This document shows positions 44,963 to 51,873 of a stretch of DNA of 64,000 nt, piece after piece. Position numbers and translations under genes: made by a program. The notes under the pieces were generated by a model. It searched no databases. It was not told the DNA's origin and worked only from the letters and a program-made list of their open reading frames with translations. This DNA is from Blautia obeum ATCC 29174 (lineage in GTDB: Bacteria > Bacillota > Clostridia > Lachnospirales > Lachnospiraceae), in assembly GCF_025147765.1 (NCBI RefSeq), contig NZ_CP102265.1:1985001-2049000 (forward strand), read 5' to 3'. Each line of letters opens with the position of its first letter. The stretch's first letter is position 1.

Positions 44963-45348
44963 ACTTGTACCCCCAGGATTTTTTGTATTTCTTTTAATTC
45001 ATCCAATGTGTAGCTTTCCCATTTCACACCTGATGCAAGAAATCTTACAAGTTTTCTTTTATGGTAATAATCTTTTGCTATTTCCATATCTGGAAATAAT
45101 ATTGCCTTATATCCATAATCAATATTTTCTTCTAAAAAATCATCCGTATAATCTGGTTCTTTAAATCCTATCAGCAAATAGTCTGGCACAGTTTTGATGT
45201 TTACTTCTTCCCCTCTAGCTGCATACAGGTATTTCCGCCCAATTTTCGCAACGGTATACTTTTTGGGCTTCAATCCTTTTAGTAACGCTATATCCTCATA
45301 CGAAAACGCATATACAACTTGTCCCACTGTAAAATCTTTTATTTTCAT
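44959..45348 (-). CDS. Small phage protein, mixed alpha/beta
   Basis: 129 residues beginning MKIKDFTVGQVVYAFSYEDI, with a short SH3-like strand pattern (KYTVAKIGRKYLYAARGEE). Overlaps upstream and downstream neighbours by four bases each (ATGA). Function unknown. Confidence 0.55.
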   Translation of the reverse strand: MKIKDFTVGQVVYAFSYEDIALLKGLKPKKYTVAKIGRKYLYAARGEEVNIKTVPDYLLIGFKEPDYTDDFLEENIDYGYKAILFPDMEIAKDYYHKRKLVRFLASGVKWESYTLDELKEIQKILGVQV

Positions 45349-45830
45349 CCTTTAGCCTCCAATCCATGTCCGAATGCAAGAGCAATCATTTTCTGTAATC
45401 TCGCATTTTCTTCTCTCAGCTTTTCGTTCTCTTTCTCCAATGCCTCTGTTTTGGACTTCATCGCCTCCAGATTGATCCCGTCAACGTACCTTGCATCAGT
45501 ACACCATTTTGTAACAGTAGCTTTTGCTACGCCATACCGCTGTGTAATTTCATCGAAGGTCATTCCATGAATTTTATGCATATTTACAATAAATTTCTTG
45601 AAATTTGCACTATACCGTCTGGTTGTATCATGGTTCGGACCGGTAGGCTCCTCTGGAATATCATCTATTTTGCTTTTCTTCACTTCGATTTTAGGCTGTG
45701 CTTTTTCTGGCTCCTGCAGCATTTCCACCTCGCCTGTGACTTCCTCTTTCTCTAAATGGATTCCCATTTTTGCAAGATCATCAATCTCATCCATAAGAGC
45801 GAATAATCTTTTTCTGTACTCTTTATTCAT
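45345..45830 (-). CDS. HTH and coiled-coil phage protein (transposase-like DNA-binding region)
   Basis: 161 residues from ATG 45830 (AGGAGG at good distance). Residues about 85-125 (KFIVNMHKIHGMTFDEITQR, then YGVAKATVTKWCTDARYVDG) form a helix-turn-helix as in IS3-type transposase subunit A, followed by a coiled coil (EALEKENEKLREENARL). There is no catalytic domain, so it may be a DNA-binding adaptor or regulator. Confidence 0.65.
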   Translation of the reverse strand: MNKEYRKRLFALMDEIDDLAKMGIHLEKEEVTGEVEMLQEPEKAQPKIEVKKSKIDDIPEEPTGPNHDTTRRYSANFKKFIVNMHKIHGMTFDEITQRYGVAKATVTKWCTDARYVDGINLEAMKSKTEALEKENEKLREENARLQKMIALAFGHGLEAKG

Positions 45831-45850
45831 TGTCCATGCCCCTCCTTGAA

Positions 45851-46102
45851 TCATATAATTTCCAGAAGCCACAAAATAAACATAATTCCTGGAACTCCTA
45901 CAGAAATTGCTCCAAGAAGCGCAGCGGTGATATTCGATTCAATTTCCTCTTTTCTCTTCGCCTCTATTTTGCGGTTTCTTCTTTCTCTTTCATTGCAGTA
46001 TCTTAATATTCTTTCTGATTCCTGAATGGTCCTCTCGCTTCCGTATTCTTCCACAATTGACCATTCTCCAAAATCTGCAATCGTTACATAACCGTCCATC
46101 AT
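45851..46102 (-). CDS. Small membrane-anchored phage protein
   Basis: About 83-89 residues. A charged helix (ERERRNRKIEAKRKEEIES) is followed by a single hydrophobic segment AALLGAISVGVPGIMFILWLL. ATG 46102 follows AAAGGGG; an upstream ATG at 46120 overlaps the TGA of a 26-codon frame and is equally possible. Unknown role. Confidence 0.5.
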   Translation of the reverse strand: MMDGYVTIADFGEWSIVEEYGSERTIQESERILRYCNERERRNRKIEAKRKEEIESNITAALLGAISVGVPGIMFILWLLEII

Positions 46103-46485
46103 TCTATGCCCCTTTTTCATTCTTTCTCAGTTCTGGCATTTCCCTGTACCGCCCAGGGCGTAGGTTTCAATCTACGAAGTGCTTTCTTTCGTGCCATAAA
46201 AATAGGCGATTGGGTATGTGAATTTATATGGCTGCCTCATACTTTACAACCTGTGCAGTGCTTCTCCGGTGCTTCCACTCCCGTATCTAATTTCACTTTA
46301 AAATCAGCAAACTTGTTATCTGCCATTGAGCATTTTCAGGCGTTTTCTGCTCTGTCTTGCTTACCGCCCCTGATTTTCACCTTAAAAATCAGTAAAACTT
46401 GTTGTCCAATACCAACCGCATTGACCTACCATCATCAGCACCAGGCGGTCATTCCTGGTGGACGGTCATTTCTGACCGTTTCGGC
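46103..46485 (-). other. 380-base stretch with tandem hairpins and tiny frames
   Basis: On the minus strand: two adjacent hairpins (46440-46460 region CACCAGG/CCTGGTG, and ACGGTCA-GAAA-TGACCGT at 46463-46480), then a chain of tiny frames with ATGA-type overlaps: 29 residues (MADNKFADFKVKLDTGVEAP start), 22 residues (MRQPYKFTYP start) and 26 residues (MARKKALRRLKPTPWAVQGN start, running into the next gene). None has a strong ribosome site, so coding is uncertain. Confidence 0.4.
46436..46482 (-). other. Tandem hairpins, one with a GAAA tetraloop
   Basis: Second stem ACGGTCA / TGACCGT with loop GAAA on the minus strand; first stem CACCAGG / CCTGGTG. Both flank an AATGACCG core. Just downstream of the papain-like gene's shifted-frame stop. 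No T-run follows, so not an ordinary terminator. Confidence 0.5.
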
Positions 46486-46880
46486 TTATTCTTTTTCCCA
46501 ATATCCATACAGACAGCAAGATCCAGATTCCCAAGTATCGTAGTAATATCCATCCACAACTGCTATACAGTGGTTAGCAACATTCAAAAAAATATTCCAC
46601 TTTTATGATCTTTTGCAAATCGATCAACAGTTGGACGTTTTGAACCCTTTTTATTGCTGATTCCATGATATGTAAAACCATTTTCTTTTAAATAGCTTTC
46701 ATAGCATTGCTTTCCGTTTGGCATGCATTGAAGTTTTTTTGCATATGAAATAAGATCATCAAATACCTGCATCCAAGTTTTGCTCATAACTTTTGTCAAT
46801 GCTCTTACTACACAATCACCGTACTGATCTTTTAAATCTTTGTCATTAGGCTGATAGTATTTATAGTTTCTGCTTGCCAT
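46486..46880 (-). pseudogene. Papain-fold phage protein split by a frameshift at T7
   Basis: The first frame (46584-46880, 98 residues) reads ASRNYKYYQPNDKDLKDQYG, then DCVVRALTKVMSKTW, then SGIFF and stops just after a T7 run (minus strand). The -1 frame continues to 46486 with NVANHCIAVVDGYYYDTWES and a GYWEKE end. Together they form a small papain-like-fold protein with Cys (GDCVVRAL), His (NHCIAVVDG) and Asp (YYYDTWES) in the right order. So the catalytic His is only reached by a -1 shift or if one T is missing through mutation or error. T TTT TTT is a classical slippery heptamer. Whether the shift is programmed is not known. Confidence 0.65.
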
Positions 46881-46922
46881 TCTTTTTCTCCTTTTTCGTT
46901 ATGTTGAGTTTTCTATTTTTTC

Positions 46923-46970
46923 AAACTCGTTTTATTGAGTTTAATATAACACGTAGTAGGTAGGTGTCAA
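46923..46970 (-). promoter_or_regulatory. Phage promoter-operator unit 3
   Basis: Minus strand TTGACA (46965-46970), 16-base spacer, TATATT (46943-46948), operator palindrome AAACTCGTTTTATTGAGTTT (46923-46942). Drives the 44.7-46.9 kb small-gene transcript. Nearby on the other side is the rightward lipoprotein promoter. Confidence 0.85.
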
Positions 46971-47031
46971 TACCCTATTTTACATAATTTGAGTTTTTTC
47001 TTAGTGAAGCTCATAACTCATTTTATTGTGG

Positions 47032-47060
47032 TTGTTGCCTTTTATTAACAGTGGTATCAT
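47032..47060 (+). promoter_or_regulatory. Promoter of the rightward lipoprotein gene
   Basis: TTGTTG (47032-47037), 17-base spacer, TATCAT (47055-47060), 25 bases before ATG 47085. A partial operator-like AACTCATTTTATTG lies just upstream. Confidence 0.6.
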
Positions 47061-47084
47061 TAAAATAAAAAAGGAGATTTTTCT

Positions 47085-48110
47085 ATGAAAAAGAGAACAT
47101 TTTTTACCCCCCCCCCGAAAAAATCTGACAATTTAGTAGTCACTTCTTTTCGTAAGATTCTTTGTTTATCTTCCTGTGCCATAATCGGACTTATTTCTTT
47201 AGGCTGCTCCAATGTCACTGCGCAAGAACAAACGTCTACATCTGAAAAAGCTGCTCAGATTTCTTCTTTTTCGGATTACTCTTGGGGTACTTCCTACGAT
47301 GATATTTATTCAGATCAAATAACCTCAGACATGAAAGAGACTGTTGATTATCAATGTGATGAATCTAATGATATTTCTGCATTAACGCTTCTACATCAAG
47401 AAGTTGCAGGCTATTCAGATGTTTCTTCCTCCTATCTTTTTTCAGATAATAAGCTCATTGCTGGAAGCTACGATCTTGACATTGATGATACGGCATTTGA
47501 TGATTTATCAAAAAAAATCGCTCAAACATATGAAAAGCCTTATCTTGAAAAGGAATCTACTGGTTGGGGAAAATTATCCATCTGGATTGATGATTCCAAG
47601 GATGTAATAACATTATCAGAAATGCTTGGTATTACTTTTTTTGAGGCAGACAGTCCTTGCCTTGAATTTTTAAATGATCAATTTATCGAATTTCATGACG
47701 TTGATCTCGTGTCAGAAATAAAAAAATATAATAACTTGGATGGACTTTCAGAATCGGCTTCTGATTCTTCCAACCCCCTACTGAATGCGCAAGTTGTTAC
47801 TGCTCCGGTAAAAAGTGGAGATAATTCTAAAACGCTTGGAACCTATGCATATATCAGCATTGCTAAGGACATTTTAAAAACGGTTACTTTAGAACAATTC
47901 ACTGAATTTGCACAAACAGTGGTTGATAACAGTGGTTATAACTGGTTCTCCATCATCTGTGAAGATGGAACTGGTATCTGTTTTTCTGGATCAGATATCT
48001 ACTATCCTTCATACGGAAAATTAGATACAGATGGAGCAATTACAGACGGATATGGTGATATTACATGGGATTTTAATACAAACTCATACACGTATACACC
48101 ACGACAATAA
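47085..48110 (+). CDS. Prophage lipoprotein with poly-C tract (likely lysogenic conversion gene)
   Basis: 341 residues, the only rightward gene in the leftward prophage. After a short basic start (MKKRTFFTPPPKKSD) comes a hydrophobic signal (ILCLSSCAIIGLISLGCS) with a lipobox LGC; the Cys would be lipidated and the mature part secreted to the outer face. The mature domain is Ser/Asp-rich with TSTSEKAAQISSFSDYSWGT and a repeat-poor alpha/beta body; no enzyme motif is recognised. A C10 run lies within codons 8-11 (47107-47116), so slippage would switch the frame. AAGGAG precedes the ATG. Orientation and export suggest a moron that alters the host cell surface. Confidence 0.75.
   Translation: MKKRTFFTPPPKKSDNLVVTSFRKILCLSSCAIIGLISLGCSNVTAQEQTSTSEKAAQISSFSDYSWGTSYDDIYSDQITSDMKETVDYQCDESNDISALTLLHQEVAGYSDVSSSYLFSDNKLIAGSYDLDIDDTAFDDLSKKIAQTYEKPYLEKESTGWGKLSIWIDDSKDVITLSEMLGITFFEADSPCLEFLNDQFIEFHDVDLVSEIKKYNNLDGLSESASDSSNPLLNAQVVTAPVKSGDNSKTLGTYAYISIAKDILKTVTLEQFTEFAQTVVDNSGYNWFSIICEDGTGICFSGSDIYYPSYGKLDTDGAITDGYGDITWDFNTNSYTYTPRQ
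47107..47116 (+). repeat. C10 homopolymer inside the lipoprotein gene
   Basis: Ten consecutive C residues about 22 bases after the ATG, in a region of low GC. In-frame here. Homopolymer tracts of this length within a coding start are classical contingency (phase-variation) sites. Assembly error is an alternative. Confidence 0.85.
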
Positions 48111-48480
48111 TTTTTCTTTTTATTGGATTTTCACAAAATTTAAGTCTGGGTTTTATAAATATCTCACGAAAATGAGCCGATTTTCCAACATTTGTTGGCT
48201 TTAATTTGTCAGCCGCTTTTCAGCCTTTGGCTGACTGAGACTTAGGTTTAGAATAAGATTAAGAGAAAAGATAAAGATATATGCTCATTTGCACCAGCTT
48301 TTCCTCCAACAATGTCAGGGACAAATTGGCTTACAAGCGGCTTGACGAGATTTAAGCTTAGTATTTGAGTATATAAATATAGTTATTACATATGCTCTGT
48401 TTGCACCGGGATTATCCCGGGACAAATAAAAAAAATCCCGACACCATCAGGCATCGGGGAAGGGTAGTAAACTCAATATT
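48111..48480. other. Non-coding stretch between lipoprotein and toxin locus
   Basis: About 370 bases without a convincing gene. It contains a 14-base palindrome CCAACATTTGTTGG (48185-48198) also present at 35431-35444, a GTCAGCC/GGCTGAC hairpin (48209-48235), a CCGGGAT/ATCCCGG pair near 48404-48420, imperfect repeats of ATATGCTC.TTTGCACC followed by GGGACAAAT (near 48282 and 48390), and a minus-strand terminator (48437-48458). Confidence 0.6.
48437..48458 (-). terminator. Minus-strand terminator left of the toxin locus
   Basis: CCCGATGCC / GGTGTCGGG (9 pairs with two wobbles), loop of four, then T8 on the minus strand. A second stop for late leftward transcripts. Confidence 0.75.
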
Positions 48481-48486
48481 TTGAAG

Positions 48487-48597
48487 TTGACATTTTACTC
48501 GCAACAGCATATGATAATAACAGCTAAGCAAGCTGATGAAATTGCATTAGGCAAAATGAAAACCCCTGAAAGTGGTCCAGACTTTCAGGGGTTTTCT
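48487..48597 (+). ncRNA. Predicted antitoxin RNA with its promoter (par/RNAII-like)
   Basis: TTGACA (48487-48492), exactly 17 bases, TATGAT (48510-48515), so transcription should start near 48521 and end at the perfect bidirectional terminator 48559-48595, giving about 75 nt. Its 5' part (AAGCAAGCTGATGAA, then TTGCATTAGG) repeats the toxin gene's start region (AAGCAAACTGATGAA..TTGCATTAGG, near 48709-48738), so the RNA can pair with the toxin mRNA over its start codon. This convergent layout with a shared terminator and direct repeats is the par (Fst/RNAII) plan. Confidence 0.7.
48559..48595. terminator. Bidirectional terminator shared by toxin and antitoxin RNAs
   Basis: Perfect 15-bp stem AAAACCCCTGAAAGT / ACTTTCAGGGGTTTT around a 7-base loop; A4 and T4 at the ends serve both directions. 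Confidence 0.9.
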
Positions 48598-48644
48598 ATT
48601 CCGTTTATGTAAGGTGGCTTATGCCTTTAGGCTGTCTGCGCTGC

Positions 48645-48734
48645 TTATTCATCTCCATCCAGCCATTTGCAAATGTAGTAGCTAATTACACCTGCTACGA
48701 TAGAGACAAGCAAACTGATGAATAAATCTTGCAT
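48645..48734 (-). CDS. Small hydrophobic toxin-like peptide (unlisted, 29 aa)
   Basis: Reads MQDLFISLLVSIVAGVISYY followed by ICKWLDGDE: one membrane helix and a charged, Trp-containing tail, the plan of Fst/holin-like type I toxins (pores or membrane disruptors). The SD is exceptional (AAGGAGGTGA, 6 bases from ATG 48734), and it is occluded by an upstream CACCTCC that pairs with GGAGGTG (about 48743-48764), as in par toxin mRNAs. Transcription runs to the shared terminator at 48595. Fst family proof needs homology. Confidence 0.7.
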   Translation of the reverse strand: MQDLFISLLVSIVAGVISYYICKWLDGDE

Positions 48735-48742
48735 TAGGTTTC

Positions 48743-48764
48743 ACCTCCTTCCTGCCGGAGGTGC
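48743..48764 (-). promoter_or_regulatory. SD-sequestering hairpin in the toxin leader
   Basis: CACCTCC and GGAGGTG (7 bp) bracket a short loop in the leader of the toxin mRNA; the right arm is the Shine-Dalgarno. It would keep the toxin mRNA untranslated until processed or refolded, as described for par-type loci. Confidence 0.65.
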
Positions 48765-48813
48765 GCAGCAAAATTATGTTATCACATTACACATATTTCT
48801 ACAATCAGATTTT

Positions 48814-50319
48814 TCATCTGAGCAGAATGCTTTTCCAAGTTGCTGGCCCTGCGCATCCATCTACACTCAGGCCTTTCTTGGTCTGGTATGTCTTGATCGC
48901 ATATACTGTATTGGTTCCGCATTCTCCATCAATGGTCAGGTTCTTTCCGTCCTTCCCTTTGAATCCATTACTTTTCAGTAATCTCTGTAATAGCTTAACA
49001 TCGTTTCCTTTGCTTCCGTTCTGAACGTTTCCTACGCTAAACATATATCCGCTGCCTCCTGTCGTTGTTGTGGTGGTATTTGTCGTGCTTCCTTTTCCTG
49101 TATTGGAACCATTATCAACAGTTACGTTTACATGGTGTCCTGTGTTCAGGTTGATATCTCCTCTCTTTGCAAGGCTTGAATCTTTCAGGTACCGTCCCTG
49201 CAGAACTGTAAAATATTTCTTTCCCTTTGCAGAATTGAAATAATCCATCATGTTACCGGTATATGTAGCATTACATTCCTGCAACTCTTTGATGCCTTTC
49301 AGGTGCCCTACCGCCTGAATAAGTACAATTGTTTCCTCGCTACAATCGCATTCGCAAGGCTTTGCGATTTTGGAAGGGCGATACCCTACCGCTTTCATCT
49401 GCTGTCGGAACGTATAACGATCAGTGGAATTTCCTGCTGTTCCCTGGTCGTAACCGATCATATCATTCAGTGCTGCTTCGATGGCCAGATCAGCAAACAG
49501 ATTTCCAAGACTTTCATCCTTCCATCGAAGAATATAATTCCATCCACCAGTTGGATATGCATACCAGGAGCGCAGATACCATTCTGTTCCGGTCTGGTCC
49601 CCTGCTTTTCCTCCTGCATATCTCCCGTTTTCGTCATGCCCACAATTTGACATTCTTACTGCCACTGTAGTTCCTCCCTTCTGTTCTGTGCCTCCATCAG
49701 CATATTTTGTAATAAACTCATACACTTTTTTCTGGCGTGTAGTGTAATCCCCGACCTGATTCGGCTTCGGGTCGGCAGGATCCGTATTCAATGCTGCATA
49801 AATTCCTTTTGCCGTGTATGGTTTTGCTGTTTTTGCCAGAATCCGTTTTAATGCGGATGCACCGCCTTGATGATAGATGTTAATGCACTCCATCATAGCT
49901 GCATCTGGCATGGCTCCGTACATCTTGCCAAGGCTGACAGCATATTCTTTGATCTGCGTTTCCATCAATTCATCCTGACATTTAATACCAACCGCCGAGG
50001 AAATAATTGCAATGATGCATTTCCCTTTGGCTGATGCGGAAGATACTCCATATCTGTCCCAGCTCTTTTTCAGATCAGCAGCAATACCGGCAGTGTCAAG
50101 TTTGGAAAAATCCTTCGGATATTTCTTCTGGATATTCTGCAATAGCAGTCTCGCTTCGCCTGCATACCACTGACCGGCTCCAATCGTGATTGCTTTTTCA
50201 TTTGGAGTATTTGCTCCTACTCCTGCAAATGCAGAATAATTTTGGCGGCCATATACCTGACCGCCACTTTCCACAGCATATAGAATTTTTCTCAATACAG
50301 TAATGTTTTGCTGTTTCAT
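48814..50319 (-). CDS. Endolysin with two catalytic regions and a peptidoglycan-binding domain
   Basis: About 501 residues. N-terminal lysozyme/transglycosylase-like region (KILYAVESGGQVYGRQNYSAF, AITIGAGQWYAG), then an amidohydrolase-like region (SNCGHDENGRYAGGKAGDQT, PCECDCSEETIVLIQAVG) of the NlpC/CHAP type with Cys in CDCS and His in INLNTGHHVNV, a Thr-rich linker, and a C-terminal PG_binding_1 domain (GSKGNDVKLLQRLLKSNGFKG). ATG 50319 follows GGAGG; the listed start codon further up is TTG. Last of the holin-lysin group. Confidence 0.85.
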   Translation of the reverse strand: MKQQNITVLRKILYAVESGGQVYGRQNYSAFAGVGANTPNEKAITIGAGQWYAGEARLLLQNIQKKYPKDFSKLDTAGIAADLKKSWDRYGVSSASAKGKCIIAIISSAVGIKCQDELMETQIKEYAVSLGKMYGAMPDAAMMECINIYHQGGASALKRILAKTAKPYTAKGIYAALNTDPADPKPNQVGDYTTRQKKVYEFITKYADGGTEQKGGTTVAVRMSNCGHDENGRYAGGKAGDQTGTEWYLRSWYAYPTGGWNYILRWKDESLGNLFADLAIEAALNDMIGYDQGTAGNSTDRYTFRQQMKAVGYRPSKIAKPCECDCSEETIVLIQAVGHLKGIKELQECNATYTGNMMDYFNSAKGKKYFTVLQGRYLKDSSLAKRGDINLNTGHHVNVTVDNGSNTGKGSTTNTTTTTTGGSGYMFSVGNVQNGSKGNDVKLLQRLLKSNGFKGKDGKNLTIDGECGTNTVYAIKTYQTKKGLSVDGCAGPATWKSILLR

Positions 50320-50471
50320 CTCCAATCACCTCCGGTCTCGTCCAATTCATCCATAAAACCGCAGACATCTTCAAACCATCTTCCGGTTTCTCTTGCCAGT
50401 GCAACCAGAAAGCAAACGCCCCCAAACGCTGCAACGCCTGCAACAGTAATCGCAATACTTTTAATTGTCAT
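50316..50471 (-). CDS. Small membrane protein overlapping endolysin start (unlisted)
   Basis: 51 residues: MTIKSIAITVAGVAAFGGVC and FLVALARET form one membrane helix, then an acidic tail (DELDETGGDWR). Its TGA overlaps the endolysin ATG (ATGA). Lies between holin and endolysin, so a lysis accessory role is likely but unproven. Confidence 0.6.
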   Translation of the reverse strand: MTIKSIAITVAGVAAFGGVCFLVALARETGRWFEDVCGFMDELDETGGDWR

Positions 50472-50525
50472 TTTGACAAGCCCTCCCATCTTGTAAAATA
50501 AAAAAGCGCCTTACCTCCGGGATAA

Positions 50526-50840
50526 CTATTCGGAAGTATGCACTTTGAACTGAGAAATTGCCTGAATCACTTTATCATATCCGACCATTGCACACAGCCA
50601 TGACAACAACACTAACGCAATTAAAATCACTGCCATTTTTTCATTCATAAGTGTTTCAGTCAGAATCATATATCCGGTATCTACTGCAATGGACAGAATC
50701 ACCGCAACAACACCAGCAAGTAGATTTGACCGATACGGTTTCTTTGCCTCGTCCAGTAGCTTCTTGATTCCTTCCGTCACTAGCCCGGTCAGTACAGACA
50801 CGATCATCAGTAACAGTAAAAATGTTTCAAAATTCATCAT
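50526..50840 (-). CDS. Holin
   Basis: 104 residues with three hydrophobic segments (LLLLMIVSVLTGLV, NLLAGVVAVILSIAV, MAVILIALVLLSWL) and charged ends, the usual phage holin layout. ATG 50840 overlaps the stop of the upstream gene. Would form the membrane lesion that releases the endolysin. Confidence 0.8.
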   Translation of the reverse strand: MMNFETFLLLLMIVSVLTGLVTEGIKKLLDEAKKPYRSNLLAGVVAVILSIAVDTGYMILTETLMNEKMAVILIALVLLSWLCAMVGYDKVIQAISQFKVHTSE

Positions 50841-51181
50841 TGTTCTTCGTCCTCCATTTCTTCATTATCGCCTGCATCCCCCTGATATTCTCCACCAGGA
50901 TCAGCCGGCTCATTATAATCTTGTTTTCTCCTGTGCTTTTCCTTACTGGTCTTAATCCATCCACAGATGCCACATTCACCCAGCAGTGCTGCAATTAAAG
51001 CACACCACGCGGATTCCGGAGCGGAACCACACTGGGAGAATACTGCAAGCATTTTCCAGTTTATATACATCATGTAAATGAATACACATATAAGCACAAT
51101 GTTCAATGTACCAAGCTTTTTAATCAGCTCTTGCACTTTTCTTTTTTTCTGCCTTTTGCGGTGAGAATTTCTTCTGCTCAA
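50837..51181 (-). CDS. Small phage membrane protein upstream of the holin
   Basis: About 114 residues: a strongly basic start (SRRNSHRKRQKKRKV), one membrane helix (NIVLICVFIYMMYINW), a short second hydrophobic part (ALIAALLGECGIC) and an acidic tail (GDNEEMEDEEQ). Codons upstream of GGAGG make a longer frame; a TTG near 51181 is the most likely start. Perhaps a second holin or lysis regulator. Confidence 0.6.
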   Translation of the reverse strand: MSRRNSHRKRQKKRKVQELIKKLGTLNIVLICVFIYMMYINWKMLAVFSQCGSAPESAWCALIAALLGECGICGWIKTSKEKHRRKQDYNEPADPGGEYQGDAGDNEEMEDEEQ

Positions 51182-51327
51182 CTTCTTTACTTCCTCCCTA
51201 CCTCTTAACACGCCGTATAATCATTCTGACAGGCTCAGGCGCAGCTTCAAAATGCTTTGATAAACATTTCCTCACATAAGAATAAAAATCCGTTAAAACA
51301 GCAAATAAACGAGCCTTATTTATTTTT

Positions 51328-51345
51328 AACTCATTTATGTGAGTT
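51328..51345. promoter_or_regulatory. Operator-like palindrome in the lysis region
   Basis: AACTCA-TTTATG-TGAGTT, perfect 6-bp arms, the same core as the operators of units 1-3. No TTGACA is seen next to it. Lies in the 188-base gap between XhlA-like and holin-side genes. Confidence 0.5.
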
Positions 51346-51368
51346 TGTGGATAAAAATGTGGAAAACT

Positions 51369-51677
51369 TTAAAAGCCAATCTGCTTTGCCAGGAATCCGA
51401 TTGCAATTCCTATGATAGTTGTCAGGACGTATCCTGTAACCTTCCTCCACATTTCTCCGTCTCGGTTTTCCAAGGCTTCCAATCTGTCACCCTGACGGCC
51501 TTGTTCCTTTACCATGTTTTCAACTGACATTGCAAGTTTCTGTACGGAAGTTGTCAGCTCTGAAATTTGTTTTGTCGTGCCCTCCAGAATTTCAATCCTA
51601 CGATTCTGCCGATTGTTTTCAGCATCTAATCTGGCACAGAACTCTGCATGTTCGGCACGAGTGATATACTCATCCAT
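51369..51677 (-). CDS. XhlA-like hemolysin/holin-associated protein
   Basis: 102 residues: an N-terminal helix, a coiled coil (ILEGTTKQISELTTSVQKLA), and a C-terminal membrane helix (VTGYVLTTIIGIAIGFLAKQIGF). This is the plan of XhlA from PBSX, a partner in lysis. ATG 51677 follows GGAGGTGAG; the open frame extends further without a site. Confidence 0.8.
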   Translation of the reverse strand: MDEYITRAEHAEFCARLDAENNRQNRRIEILEGTTKQISELTTSVQKLAMSVENMVKEQGRQGDRLEALENRDGEMWRKVTGYVLTTIIGIAIGFLAKQIGF

Positions 51678-51873
51678 TGTTCTCACCTCCTTCCCATCCT
51701 GACGTTTCTTCTTGCCATTCCACATCGTCTGCATCTGCATACGGGCGGCACATGGCCTCTATGACATCCAGATCATTGTGTATCTGGTCAAGACTTTTGT
51801 TTGATTTTCCGTCAATATAGAACAGGAGGTCATAAACCGCAGACCATAGCTTCGCTATAATTTTCAACTTCAT
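51670..51873 (-). CDS. Small phage protein next to the DGR reverse transcriptase
   Basis: 67 residues, MKLKIIAKLWSAVYDLLFYI start and acidic end (EWQEETSGWEGGENNG). Overlaps the end of the reverse transcriptase gene by 44 bases; GGAGAAATA precedes ATG 51873. XkdX-like or a small tail-end protein; not recognised with certainty. Confidence 0.5.
   Translation of the reverse strand: MKLKIIAKLWSAVYDLLFYIDGKSNKSLDQIHNDLDVIEAMCRPYADADDVEWQEETSGWEGGENNG

Noticed and set aside
48428..48480. Region considered as attachment site (attL) of the prophage
   Set aside because: No tRNA gene and no partner repeat visible in the window; prophage genes continue to the left of it.
51328..51345. Fourth full promoter-operator unit in the lysis region
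   Set aside because: The palindrome is present but no TTGACA/TATATT pair is aligned next to it, so only an operator-like site is reported.
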